From contig QMIT01000003.1 in NCBI GenBank assembly GCA_024434115.1, positions 93,282 through 157,281 on the forward strand: a stretch of 64,000 nucleotides of DNA, written 5' to 3'. Positions within the stretch are counted from its first letter, which is position 1. The number at the start of each line of letters is the position of its first letter. The translations under genes were made by a program, and so were the position numbers. Shown one piece after another: positions 1-9,298 of this stretch. Origin of the DNA: Chloroflexota bacterium. GTDB taxonomy: Bacteria; Chloroflexota; Anaerolineae; Aggregatilineales; J027. The notes below the pieces were generated by a model, which was not told where the DNA came from, did no database searches, and was given only the letters and a program-made list of their open reading frames with translations.

Positions 1-2
1 GC

Positions 3-599
3 AAAAGAGGTAAAAAGGGCAAAAAAGCGAAGGCACTGGGGACTGAAAAACGCCGACGCTCACCTCTCCGCACGCTTCTGCTGCTATTGGTCATTGTTTT
101 GCTGGCCGCCGTTGGATTGTTCGCAGCAATGGGTGGCGGCGAAGGTGACAAAGGCGAGACGGATGCTGCCGCGATTACCGCTGTGACCGTTGACCAAATC
201 GAGCTACAGGACATCCTATCGGCTACGTCCACCAGCGTAAATAGTTCCACCAGTCCCAATTTTGGCCCAAATAGTGGGGCGGTTTATGCTGATACCAGCA
301 TTGGACGAACACTGTTTGTACAGGGCTGTGTCTGTACAACCGCTGATTGTCAGGGGCCGCGTCCCGATGACCTCGCGTCTTTGGCGTTTGAAGGGATTAA
401 TTTGGCGGCCAGTCGCATCAGCAATGCCCCCGAAAGCATTCGTAACCAAATCCAAGCAGTGGGTGTCAATATCACCAGTTGTGTGGCGGGGTCTACCGAC
501 ACACTCTATCGGGCGTTTGTTGACCTTGTAACGGTGAATGAATTTACCGGTTCCGGTGATCGAGCCGCTTTCCAAGCCCGGTGGGTGAAGGAAGGGTAA
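3..599 (+). CDS. Membrane-anchored protein, 5' end outside window
   Basis: The frame is open to the left edge of the window, so the true start lies outside it. The visible part begins with a Lys/Arg-rich stretch, followed by one hydrophobic segment of about 20 residues (roughly bases 75-130). A polar extracytoplasmic domain of about 150 residues with five cysteines follows, three of them close together (CVCTTADC). This suggests a basic cytoplasmic part, one membrane helix and an outside domain. I do not recognise the family. The M1 peptidase begins at the base after this gene's stop codon, and its Shine-Dalgarno lies in this gene's last codons, so the two are probably co-transcribed and translationally coupled. 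An internal TTG at 87 would start inside the membrane helix and is not a credible start. Confidence 0.6.
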   Translation, partial: KRGKKGKKAKALGTEKRRRSPLRTLLLLLVIVLLAAVGLFAAMGGGEGDKGETDAAAITAVTVDQIELQDILSATSTSVNSSTSPNFGPNSGAVYADTSIGRTLFVQGCVCTTADCQGPRPDDLASLAFEGINLAASRISNAPESIRNQIQAVGVNITSCVAGSTDTLYRAFVDLVTVNEFTGSGDRAAFQARWVKEG

Positions 600-3224
600 G
601 TGCGTCTTTTCTCGCTGGGTTTGTTGAGCATTGTCATCGTCATCTCAACGTTAACACCTCAACCCGATGAACGAAACACCAACCCCCTTTCCGTTTCTGG
701 CGAGGGGGTTCATTCACGTCGTCCTCAAAGCGCGACACCATCAGATTCAGCCGTCGTTCTCACTGATGCAGCGGGCGATTCTTTTGGGGGTGTCTATCTT
801 GGCGAAGGTTTGATACTCACCTCGTGGCAGGCGGTGGCGGGTGAGCGCCTTTTATGGAATGCCGAAGCGGGTATCGCCGCGCAGTTACGCTATCAACTTC
901 CCTCCTATATAGACGATGGCATCACACAAAGCTGGGAGCAGGCTATTGACCTAACCTTATGTCACGCCGGTGAGAATTACCGCGTTGCCTCGACAGTCAA
1001 TTCCGCACCTATCGAACAGGTCAAAGCCGAAAACCGCTGTCTCTCCTACGATCTAACACAGGGTATGACTGTTACCCATCGCGGCAGTGCGACCAACATC
1101 CCAGTTGAACGACTGTTATATACAAATCGCACGACGGATATAGCGCTTTTGGAGGCCGATGGCGCGGCGCTTCTTGCGGCTTTTCCTGATTTAACACCTG
1201 TTGAGTTGGATGTTCGTCCTTTGCAACTTGGTCAAACGCTGAGTACGAGTCAGAATCGCAATTACTACGAGTTCGATTCGCTCTTTGGTGTCTTAAATGC
1301 CCTTCCCGCTATTGAGACTCAGCCACGACAGGGTGATTTTGATGGGAGTGCTCAACAAACTGCCGTGATTCCGTTGAAGCCGACCTTGCCGCAGCGATTG
1401 GGCCAATCTCGACCAACGCTTCTTATTGGTCAGGGCTATTATTCGGGCGATGGGGGTCTGGTAGGACTTCATTGGGGTATTTCTTCGGATGGCTACACGA
1501 TGTTTACCCCTACCACTGAATGGTATAACCAGTTGTGGCAGGTCAATGAAACCCTCCAAAATGAGCACCTAGAACGGGCGCTGAACAATGCCCTTGTGCC
1601 CGACGCCGTGCCGGGGCTAAATACCATTGGCGATTCATTTGCAACCGAGTTGGGCAATACAGGCTATGATGTCCTCCACTACAATCTTGATCTCACCATT
1701 GACCCGTTTATCCATGCTATTCAAGGGACGGCCACTTTACAGATCAAGGCCCTATATCATCACCTTGCCAGTTTCACGCTCGACCTCCGCACAATGGTCG
1801 CGGATGACGTAGAAATCAATGGTGAGTCGGTATCCTTTACTCAATACGAACGAAAATTGCTCATAGAGTTATCCGCCCCAGTAGGCTATGGCACAATCCT
1901 AGAAACCGCTATTCACTACAGCGGCGTTCCTGTCCCAACGGATACCCCCTATAGCAATTTTTTCACAGTCGGATTGGAATATGTAGACAATCAACCGCGC
2001 ATGGCCTTCATCAATCAACCCGACGGTGCCAATACGTGGTTTCCATGCAATGACCACCCCCTAGACCGGGCCACTTATGAATTTCACATCACGGTGCCTT
2101 CAACCCTAATGGCCGTTGCCAATGGCATCCCCGACGAACCCACCCCATTGGCCGCCACCCAAATGACCTATCATTGGAAAATGGACGTGCCGATGGCAAC
2201 CAATTTGGCGGTGGTCGCAGTCGGCGATTACAGTTTGATCATGGATACCAGTGTTGATGACCTTCCGATCCGCAATTACGCCTATACCGGCACCGAGGCC
2301 AAAGTCGAGGAGTTACTTAGTTCGACTGACCTCGCCTTTCGCTATTTACAGGTACTTTTTGGGCCATATCCTTTTGAAAGCTACGGCCATGTGGTGACAC
2401 CTCTGCCCAACGGGGCCGTCGAAACCCAAACCATGACCATCATGCCGCGTAGCATGGTGCAGGCCGACAGTGAAGAAGCCCTTTTTACATTGGTGGTACA
2501 CGAACTATCTCATCAATGGTATGGCAACACCGTGACCCTCGGCTCATGGCGCGATATTTGGTTGAATGAAGGTTTTGCGACCTATGCCGAATGGTTGGCC
2601 CTCGAGCTACGCTATGGCCCAAACCGCGCAACCCGTGCCCGATCTGCCCAAGAACGTGCCATCAGAGGCAGTCGCCGTGAAACGCCCTTAGCCTATCCTC
2701 TCACCAGCCAGATGTACGACAGCGATAGTTACGTCAAAGGGGCATGGGTGCTGCACATGCTGCGCGAGGAACTTGGCAACACCGTCTTTTCTGAAGTCCT
2801 GCATCAATGGGCTGTTGAATACGTCAATTACCCGGTCACGACATGGGATTTCTTCCGCCTAGCCGAGCAAGTCAGCGGGCGCGACCTGACTCAATTCCGC
2901 CGCCAATGGCTAGAAAGCCCCGGCATCCCCCAATATCAACTGGTCTGGACGTATGGCAAACGCGGACTTGAAATCGCGGCCTGTAATCAGCGCGATGTGC
3001 GCTATGATTTGCGCCTACCCGTCGAGGTTCAAGGAACGGGCCTCAATGGGGAAGTTGCCACCACCACGATTTATATCGAGCTTGGTTCACCCGCCGTTCA
3101 GCAGTTTCCGCTTGGCTGGACACCTTCGGCCCTGACCGTAGATGTGAATCAGCAGGTCTTGGAAAATGTGACTACCTTTTATACCGAAGGCCAAGCCAGT
3201 TGTTTGTTATCCACTTCTTCCTAA
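600..3224 (+). CDS. M1-family metallopeptidase fused to a degenerate trypsin-like domain
   Basis: Predicted exported zinc aminopeptidase-like enzyme of 874 residues. A GTG start directly after the previous stop has a strong SD (AAGGAAGGG) and begins a signal peptide (about residues 1-20). Residues 51-330 look like a chymotrypsin-fold domain: a GGVYLGEGLILTSW segment, a TTDIALL segment (Asp180) and a GDGGLVG segment. The catalytic His position reads Gln77 and the Ser position reads Asp284, so this part should be inactive. Residues 350-770 are the M1 catalytic part, with zinc site HELSH (His634, Glu635, His638) and Glu657 18 residues further on. The GAMEN exopeptidase motif reads GAVET near 604-608. 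The substrate is unknown; cleavage of extracellular peptides is inferred. The M1 call is firm, the trypsin-like call moderate. Confidence 0.88.
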   Translation: MRLFSLGLLSIVIVISTLTPQPDERNTNPLSVSGEGVHSRRPQSATPSDSAVVLTDAAGDSFGGVYLGEGLILTSWQAVAGERLLWNAEAGIAAQLRYQLPSYIDDGITQSWEQAIDLTLCHAGENYRVASTVNSAPIEQVKAENRCLSYDLTQGMTVTHRGSATNIPVERLLYTNRTTDIALLEADGAALLAAFPDLTPVELDVRPLQLGQTLSTSQNRNYYEFDSLFGVLNALPAIETQPRQGDFDGSAQQTAVIPLKPTLPQRLGQSRPTLLIGQGYYSGDGGLVGLHWGISSDGYTMFTPTTEWYNQLWQVNETLQNEHLERALNNALVPDAVPGLNTIGDSFATELGNTGYDVLHYNLDLTIDPFIHAIQGTATLQIKALYHHLASFTLDLRTMVADDVEINGESVSFTQYERKLLIELSAPVGYGTILETAIHYSGVPVPTDTPYSNFFTVGLEYVDNQPRMAFINQPDGANTWFPCNDHPLDRATYEFHITVPSTLMAVANGIPDEPTPLAATQMTYHWKMDVPMATNLAVVAVGDYSLIMDTSVDDLPIRNYAYTGTEAKVEELLSSTDLAFRYLQVLFGPYPFESYGHVVTPLPNGAVETQTMTIMPRSMVQADSEEALFTLVVHELSHQWYGNTVTLGSWRDIWLNEGFATYAEWLALELRYGPNRATRARSAQERAIRGSRRETPLAYPLTSQMYDSDSYVKGAWVLHMLREELGNTVFSEVLHQWAVEYVNYPVTTWDFFRLAEQVSGRDLTQFRRQWLESPGIPQYQLVWTYGKRGLEIAACNQRDVRYDLRLPVEVQGTGLNGEVATTTIYIELGSPAVQQFPLGWTPSALTVDVNQQVLENVTTFYTEGQASCLLSTSS
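681..710. repeat. Palindromic repeat copy inside a coding sequence
   Basis: Perfect 8-bp inverted repeat AACCCCCT / AGGGGGTT with a 14-base loop. It lies in the linker just after the signal peptide of the M1 peptidase (about residues 28-37). The core CCCCCTTTCC...TGGCGAGGGGG closely resembles the intergenic palindrome at 24107-24130. The reading frame stays open across it. Confidence 0.5.
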
Positions 3225-3230
3225 AATCGG

Positions 3231-3251
3231 CACGGCGGCTTTAGCACCGTG
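3231..3251. terminator. Weak hairpin between convergent genes
   Basis: CACGG / CCGTG stem with an 11-base loop, between the convergent ends of the M1 peptidase and the P450. There is no clear T-run on either strand, so this is only a possible bidirectional terminator. Confidence 0.25.
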
Positions 3252-3265
3252 TTCGAAGCGGTCAA

Positions 3266-4651
3266 TTAACGTGGCTCAATCACAACATTTATCCCATTTC
3301 GGGGACGCAGTGTAACAAGGGCCTCCGGCTCAACCTTGCACCCCTCCACCAGTTTAATCCGATACGATTGAGCCACCGTCGCCAGTACCAATTGGGCCTC
3401 CATCATAGCAAAATTCATGCCGATACACTGACGTGCCCCGCCGCCAAATGGAAAATAACTGTAATGGGGTCGCCATTGCAAGCTGTCGCCGAGAAAGCGG
3501 GTGGGGGCAAAACACTCAGGATTTTCCCAGTAATTCGGGTTGCGGTGCATCACATATGGACTCAAAATCACGGCGCTCCCAGCAGGAATGGGATAACCTC
3601 CAATTTCATCGTCGCCAATAACTTGACGGCTAATGACCCACGCAGGTGGATAGAGGCGCATGGATTCCTGTAAAACGGCATGTGTATAGGGCAGCACATC
3701 GTCTATGGCGGGCAATCGCCCACTGACAACACCATCCAATTCTGCATGAAGCTGATCCGCCGCTGCTGGATTTTCCGATAGCAGATACCATGTCCATGCC
3801 AGTGCGTTTGCCGTCGTCTCATATCCTGCCAAAAATAGCGTCATTACCTCATCACGCACTTGACGGTCATTCATCACCTCCCCTGTATCCGCATCCGTCG
3901 CCATCATCAGCAGGGTGAGTAAATCGCTTGTCCCATCAGCTTGTGGGTGCTGTCGTCGTTCTTGAATAAGGCGATAAACAATCTCATCTAGTTGGCGAAT
4001 CGCGTTTTTCGCAAGTTGATTTCCCGGTGTAGGCAGTTTTCCCATAAACGACGGGCGGGTCGCGTTTTTGATGCCAAATTGCAGAACCACTTCCATCGCC
4101 TGTTTGACAGCACCCTGCTCTTGCTCAGTGATAGTGGCCGAAAACAGGGCCTTACACACGATATTCAACGTCAACCCCATCATTTCCTCCGCCATGTTCA
4201 ACGGTTGGCGGGCTTCGACATAGGGCTGCCATTGGGTCATCATATCGAGCGTACAATCGGCCATGATTTGTCCAAACGTCGTAATCTGCTTGCCATGAAA
4301 GGTGGGTTGGATCAAGTGTAGCCAGAAATCCCCTTCGTTGGTCACCAGACCTTCTCCGAGCAAAATTTTGGAGCGTACCAGCGCCATCCCTTTGCGATAA
4401 TTGCGGCTATTGGTCTGAAGCACGTGCTGAATATAGTAGGGGTCGTTAAGCAGGAAGATTTCACGCGGGCCAACGCGAAAATGGACAATCTCACCATAGG
4501 CGCGGGCAGATGTCTCCAACAGGCCCAAAATGTCGCTGCGGAACTCCCGTAGATTTCCCATGATCGGCTTTCCACGTGGGCCGGGGGGAATTTTCCGCCT
4601 AGCATTGACGGGAATCTGCGAATCGGGTTGATCTGAAAACACGACGCTCAT
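3266..4651 (-). CDS. Cytochrome P450
   Basis: Soluble bacterial P450 monooxygenase of 461 residues, usual length. Visible motifs: the N-terminal proline-rich PPGPRG hinge, the I-helix AGYETT oxygen-activation motif, the K-helix ExxR motif (ESMR followed by LYPP), and the haem loop FPFGGGARQCIG with the thiolate ligand at about Cys409. It needs haem, O2 and an electron-transfer partner. No ferredoxin or reductase gene lies beside it, so electrons must come from elsewhere. The proline-rich start and overall pattern recall the fatty-acid/terpenoid-type P450s common in cyanobacteria and Chloroflexota; the substrate cannot be told. It is transcribed alone, divergently from the WD40 gene. ATG start at 4651. 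Confidence 0.95.
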   Translation of the reverse strand: MSVVFSDQPDSQIPVNARRKIPPGPRGKPIMGNLREFRSDILGLLETSARAYGEIVHFRVGPREIFLLNDPYYIQHVLQTNSRNYRKGMALVRSKILLGEGLVTNEGDFWLHLIQPTFHGKQITTFGQIMADCTLDMMTQWQPYVEARQPLNMAEEMMGLTLNIVCKALFSATITEQEQGAVKQAMEVVLQFGIKNATRPSFMGKLPTPGNQLAKNAIRQLDEIVYRLIQERRQHPQADGTSDLLTLLMMATDADTGEVMNDRQVRDEVMTLFLAGYETTANALAWTWYLLSENPAAADQLHAELDGVVSGRLPAIDDVLPYTHAVLQESMRLYPPAWVISRQVIGDDEIGGYPIPAGSAVILSPYVMHRNPNYWENPECFAPTRFLGDSLQWRPHYSYFPFGGGARQCIGMNFAMMEAQLVLATVAQSYRIKLVEGCKVEPEALVTLRPRNGINVVIEPR

Positions 4652-4691
4652 CCGACTGTTGCCCTTTACAATACACCTTCAACTCACTATC

Positions 4692-4720
4692 TTGACAGAT
4701 AGCTGTGAAAAGGGGATTGT
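4692..4720 (+). promoter_or_regulatory. Possible sigma70-type promoter for the WD40 gene
   Basis: A perfect TTGACA at 4692-4697, 17 bases, then GATTGT (3/6 match to TATAAT) at 4715-4720, in the 122-base divergent region between the P450 and WD40 genes. The -35 is excellent and the -10 poor. Confidence 0.3.
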
Positions 4721-4773
4721 CCGGTTGTAAACAATTTGCAAAATCGAAACTATTTATTCAACAGGAGAAATAA

Positions 4774-6672
4774 ATGAACGGTATGGTGCTTCTCAAACAA
4801 TCCCAAAAAATAATGGCGGCCTTAACTCTCGTTCTCCTCACAATATGGGGCATGGGATTATCGTATGCCAATAATTCGCCCCAATCATTACAGCAGATTT
4901 CAGGTCAAACAAATTATGATGAAGTCAGTGTTTTGGGGCGTGGTAGTGCCAACAGCATCGCATGGAGTCCTGATGGAGCAAGCCTCATTGTGGCAGGCAG
5001 CTTAGGTCTCTGGCTTTATGAGGATAATTTTCAAGTTGTTACACACTTGGTTTCAACCTCAGAAGAAATTCTACTAGCCGCTTGGAGTCCCGATGGAACA
5101 CGGATTGCTGGTGCAACGAACAGCAATGGAATAAAGATATGGGATGTAGCCACTGGATTACAGTTAACCACCATAGCAAGCGATACCTTCGACACCTTCT
5201 CACTAAAATGGAGTCCTGACAGTAGTAAGTTAGCAACAGCCAGTTACGATCAAATCCGAGTGTGGGATAGCGTGTCTGGACAATTTTTAGCGGCACTACC
5301 TGAACAAGTGAATTCAGTATCCACTCTTGTTTGGAACCCTAGTGGTTCACAACTTGCAGGTGCTTGGGATGGAACAATCTACATCTGGGATACTACCACT
5401 TATGAACAGATGAATACCTTTAGTCTGCAAAGTGGACGATTTAAAAGCATTGATTGGAGCATAGCCAATAAGATTGCCGTCACCAATCTAAATGCTCAAC
5501 AAATACTACTTCTTGATGGGGCAACAGGGAAATTGGAACAGAAATTCGATGGAGAAGTCAGTCAAGTAGCATGGAGTTCAGATGGTAATCTATTGGCAGG
5601 TACAGCAAACAGTGATGTCCAAGTCTGGGATGCTATGAATTTCTATAGAAAATCTACCTTAATTGATCATTTAGGGGCTGTTCGGGAAATTAAATGGAAA
5701 CCCAATTCTAAAGTATTGGCAGCCTCTAGCATGGATAACAATGTCCGTATTTGGGATACATTGATAGGTCAAGTCATGACACATATTGACGACCACACCA
5801 GTTCCGTTGAAAGTGTCACATGGATGTCAACTGAATCCCAAATTGGGGCTGGTTATAAGAGCGGAGAAGTCCGGTTATGGAATTTCCAGATCAATAACTT
5901 AGTCAATATTATTCATCTCGATGGAAGAACCAGCACATGGAACAATGACCAAACTCTCCTTGCAGGAAATACAGATTCAGAAACCTTAACGGTTTGGAAT
6001 TGGGCTGATTTACTTAATGATAGTCTCAATCAGGAGACATCATCAGAATTGGATATTATTTATTACAAGGCAGTAAGTTTTAATGACATCACAGCGATAG
6101 GTTGGAGTCCTGACGACCAATTTTTGGCTATCAGTTCCAATGATTACTTTGCCAGAGTCATAGATGCCGCAACAGGGGATGTGATATTTGGTATAGAACA
6201 CGAATCACAAGAAGTTTTTCAGATTATTTGGAGTCCAGATGGTCAACAGGTGGCAACAGCAGCCGATAATGTCAGAATTTGGAATGCTAGAAATGGAACC
6301 TCAATCGCCACGCTGCCATCAATATCACAGACTGTGTGGCGAATAACATGGAGTCCTGATGGGCAGAGAATCGCGGGTGGCTCATGGGAAGGGTGCATCG
6401 TTTTATGGAACGCCACAACACACGACATAGAATTCGTGACATCGGGACATGCTGATAGTATTACTGCACTAGCATGGCATCCGAGGGGCAACATTCTTGC
6501 CAGTGGGAGCGACGATGGCACAATTATCTTGTGGGATGTAAATACCGGAGAGGTAATTGAGACCTTGACAGGCCATAATGGGCCAGTGACAGCGTTAGCA
6601 TGGAATTCTGACGGTACTCAATTGGCGAGTGGGGGCGAAGATGGCACAATTCGGATTTGGGCAAATGAATAG
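4774..6672 (+). CDS. Exported WD40 repeat protein, two seven-bladed propellers
   Basis: 632-residue protein. ATG start with an AGGAG SD eight bases upstream. An N-terminal signal peptide (hydrophobic about residues 13-31, ending near SYA) sends it out of the cytoplasm. The rest is 14 consecutive WD40 units, each with a W-S-P-D-G-like turn and an IWD/VWD/LWN end. That is the number needed for two seven-bladed beta-propellers. The last two repeats (ASGSDDGTI, ASGGEDGTI) are the most canonical; the middle ones are diverged. No catalytic domain is visible, so a binding or scaffold role outside the membrane is inferred. The gene is noticeably more AT-rich than its neighbours, which may reflect transfer or relaxed codon use. 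It appears monocistronic. Confidence 0.9.
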   Translation: MNGMVLLKQSQKIMAALTLVLLTIWGMGLSYANNSPQSLQQISGQTNYDEVSVLGRGSANSIAWSPDGASLIVAGSLGLWLYEDNFQVVTHLVSTSEEILLAAWSPDGTRIAGATNSNGIKIWDVATGLQLTTIASDTFDTFSLKWSPDSSKLATASYDQIRVWDSVSGQFLAALPEQVNSVSTLVWNPSGSQLAGAWDGTIYIWDTTTYEQMNTFSLQSGRFKSIDWSIANKIAVTNLNAQQILLLDGATGKLEQKFDGEVSQVAWSSDGNLLAGTANSDVQVWDAMNFYRKSTLIDHLGAVREIKWKPNSKVLAASSMDNNVRIWDTLIGQVMTHIDDHTSSVESVTWMSTESQIGAGYKSGEVRLWNFQINNLVNIIHLDGRTSTWNNDQTLLAGNTDSETLTVWNWADLLNDSLNQETSSELDIIYYKAVSFNDITAIGWSPDDQFLAISSNDYFARVIDAATGDVIFGIEHESQEVFQIIWSPDGQQVATAADNVRIWNARNGTSIATLPSISQTVWRITWSPDGQRIAGGSWEGCIVLWNATTHDIEFVTSGHADSITALAWHPRGNILASGSDDGTIILWDVNTGEVIETLTGHNGPVTALAWNSDGTQLASGGEDGTIRIWANE

Positions 6673-6768
6673 CACCGGATGTGCCAAATCTTCATGCTGT
6701 AGTTTATCCACCAACTAATGCTACAATAGGTCTCTAGTGCCTGAGACGAAAACCGATTGAGGATCATA

Positions 6769-7977
6769 ATGAAACAACGGGAATACACCCGAATGTGGTG
6801 GAATCAGCTTTGGCGTGGCATCATCATAGTGGCGTTGGTTAGCGGGGGCTTTCTCGCTGGTTTTATCGCACGCGGACATGAATCTGCCACTGCCCAAGAA
6901 TCAGGCGATTCCGAGTTTAAAATTCTGAACCAAGTGGATCAGTTGGTGCGGGACAACTTTGTACGTGACCTTCCGCCGGATAACACATTGGAATATGCAG
7001 CAATTCGTGGCTATCTGGCCTCGCTGAATGACAACTACACCTTTTTTAACGATCCACCCGTCGCCAGCAGCGAGAGTGATGCCCTAGCAGGTCGCTATGG
7101 AGGCATCGGCGTGGACGTGGTACGCAATGAAGCCGGGATGATAGTCCTATATCCTTATCCCGATAGCCCCGCCGCCCGTGCTGGTGTTTTAGATGGGGAT
7201 ATTTTTCTGGCAGTGAATGACCAGCCGCTTGACCCCAATGAACGGCTGGATGTGGTGCGCCAGATGACACGCGGCGAGATTACGGAAGAGGGTGCGGGCG
7301 TCAAAATTACGGTGCAGCAGCCCAATACAACCGAAACGCGCACCTATGACATCCCATTTGAAGAAATCATCATCCCGTCCATCGCATGGCGGGTACTGGC
7401 TGAGGCCCCAGAATTGGGCTATATCCAAATTAAGAGTTTTACATCGTTAACCCCCGAAGAAGTAGAGAATGCGATAGCCGACCTGCGAACAAAAAATATC
7501 ACAGGCCTCATCCTTGATTTACGTTTTAATTCAGGCGGCCTACTACAGGAAAGCATTGACGTTGCCGATGAATTTTTGAATGGCGGCACGATTGTGGTTG
7601 AACAAAGCCGCACGACGGGTGAAATGGTGCATGAAGACACCCCCGGTGGAGTCGTCACCGACTTGCCAACCATCGTCTTGGTAAACGGGGGAACTGCCAG
7701 CGCCGCAGAGGTCGTGGCGGGAGCGTTGCAGGACAATGGTCGAGCCATTATCATCGGGCAGCGCACTTTTGGCAAAGGCTCGGTTCAATTTATTTTTGGG
7801 CTAGAGGACGGCTCATCCGTGCATATTACCGCATCGTTGTGGTTGACCCCCAGCCGCACCCCACTGGACGGGGTTGGCTTGATGCCCAATATCGAGATGA
7901 TTCCTGACCAAAATGGGCGTGATGTGGAGCTAGGGGAAGCGATTCGCCAATTACGACAGATGTTAGCAAATTCATGA
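6769..7977 (+). CDS. S41 family C-terminal processing protease (Ctp), first copy
   Basis: 402-residue membrane-anchored serine protease. I start it at ATG 6769, preceded by GAGG six bases upstream; the in-frame TTG at 6757 would place that SD inside the gene. Order: short basic N-terminus, one membrane helix (about residues 14-34), S41 N-terminal helical domain, PDZ domain (about 95-190) and the S41 catalytic domain. The Ser-Lys dyad is seen as GTASAAE (Ser311) and FGKGS (Lys336). The family trims C-termini of periplasmic or membrane proteins. It is followed 34 bases later by a second, related S41 protease and then smpB. This probable operon combines envelope proteolysis with ribosome rescue. 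A TACAAT sequence at 6722-6727 could be its -10 box. Confidence 0.93.
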   Translation: MKQREYTRMWWNQLWRGIIIVALVSGGFLAGFIARGHESATAQESGDSEFKILNQVDQLVRDNFVRDLPPDNTLEYAAIRGYLASLNDNYTFFNDPPVASSESDALAGRYGGIGVDVVRNEAGMIVLYPYPDSPAARAGVLDGDIFLAVNDQPLDPNERLDVVRQMTRGEITEEGAGVKITVQQPNTTETRTYDIPFEEIIIPSIAWRVLAEAPELGYIQIKSFTSLTPEEVENAIADLRTKNITGLILDLRFNSGGLLQESIDVADEFLNGGTIVVEQSRTTGEMVHEDTPGGVVTDLPTIVLVNGGTASAAEVVAGALQDNGRAIIIGQRTFGKGSVQFIFGLEDGSSVHITASLWLTPSRTPLDGVGLMPNIEMIPDQNGRDVELGEAIRQLRQMLANS

Positions 7978-8011
7978 GATGGGATGTATTGGAACAACGT
8001 GGAGGCCAATT

Positions 8012-9295
8012 GTGAAAGACGAATCATTGGAGATGAATAATCTGGAGGTCGGGGAAAAAGAACCCGCTCGATCTCTGACAAAAACTGCCTTGCCTCAGAC
8101 ACGGGCACGATTAAGTTCATTCCAAGTATTGACCATCATGGTCGCATTGGTCATGACCAGCACCGTATCTTTTCTAGGGGGGGTCATTTATGACCGTCGG
8201 ACAGGCGATGCCTATTCTGACGAATTCCAAGTATTCTGGGAAACATGGAACACAGTGGATAAGGAATTTTATGGGGATATGCCCAACCGCCAAGACCGCG
8301 TGTATGGTGCGATTCAGGGTTTTATCAACACGCTGAATGACCCCTTTACCGCCTTTGTGGTGCCAGAGCAGGCCGATATCCACCGTCAATTTATGTCGGG
8401 TAAATTCGGCGGCATTGGCGCATCGGTCAGTATTGATGCCAACGGCGAACCCTATATCACCCGTTTGTTACGTGGTAACCCAGCCGAAAAAGCGGGCTTG
8501 GAACCGCTCGATGTGATTAGGGGCGTAGACGGCCAATCGGTACAGGGGTTGACATTGGACGAGGTGGTAGATTTGATTAAGGGCGATGTCGGCACAGAAG
8601 TGGTCTTGACCATTTACCGCCCCTCGCAAGATACCACCTTTGACCAACCGATTATGCGGGCCGTGATTGAGGAATTGACCGCCTATTCTGGCATGATTGG
8701 TGATATTGGCTATCTGAGATTATCTAGTTTTAATGCCGTATCTTCCAGCCAGACCGAACGGGAACTCCAAAGTCTACTTGACCAAGACCCACGTGCGATT
8801 GTCTTTGACCTGCGGGGCAACGGCGGCGGCCTATTAGATGAAGCGGTCAAGATTGCCGATATGTTCCTCGACGAAGGGCTGGTTTTGACCGAACGCAGCC
8901 GCAGCGGGGATGAAGAGCGCTATGTCTCGGACAGTGGCGATTTGGGCGAAAGAGTCCCGGTGGTCATTTTGATAGATGGTAACAGTGCCAGTGCATCAGA
9001 AGTGGTCGCGGGGGCACTGCAAGACCGTGATCGGGCCATCCTCATCGGGCAAAAAAGTTATGGCAAGGGGTCAGTACAACTCGTGCATGATCTCCCCGGT
9101 GGTGAACAACTGCGTGTCACCATTGCCGCGTGGTATACCCCCGATGACCGCCGCATTCATGGCACCGGCCTAGAACCCGATGTGGTGGTTGAGGGCGATC
9201 AATTTGACGCGCAGGGCAACGACCTGTACCTAAATGCCGCTATTGACTATATCAACGCAACTTATCCTCGTGACCCTCACATTTTTGGAGGATGA
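8012..9295 (+). CDS. S41 family C-terminal processing protease (Ctp), second copy
   Basis: 427-residue paralogue of the preceding gene. I choose GTG 8012 because a perfect GGAGG sits six bases upstream (8001-8005). The in-frame ATG at 7979 has no comparable SD, and ATG 8033 is a further option. Order: charged cytoplasmic N-terminus, a membrane helix (about residues 38-60), helical domain, PDZ domain (about 120-210, GKFGGIGASV onwards) and the catalytic domain with NSASASE (Ser327) and YGKGS (Lys352). Both proteases keep the dyad, so both should be active; they may differ in PDZ specificity. The smpB Shine-Dalgarno lies in the last codons of this gene, giving translational coupling. Confidence 0.93.
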   Translation: MKDESLEMNNLEVGEKEPARSLTKTALPQTRARLSSFQVLTIMVALVMTSTVSFLGGVIYDRRTGDAYSDEFQVFWETWNTVDKEFYGDMPNRQDRVYGAIQGFINTLNDPFTAFVVPEQADIHRQFMSGKFGGIGASVSIDANGEPYITRLLRGNPAEKAGLEPLDVIRGVDGQSVQGLTLDEVVDLIKGDVGTEVVLTIYRPSQDTTFDQPIMRAVIEELTAYSGMIGDIGYLRLSSFNAVSSSQTERELQSLLDQDPRAIVFDLRGNGGGLLDEAVKIADMFLDEGLVLTERSRSGDEERYVSDSGDLGERVPVVILIDGNSASASEVVAGALQDRDRAILIGQKSYGKGSVQLVHDLPGGEQLRVTIAAWYTPDDRRIHGTGLEPDVVVEGDQFDAQGNDLYLNAAIDYINATYPRDPHIFGG

Positions 9296-9298
9296 AAA

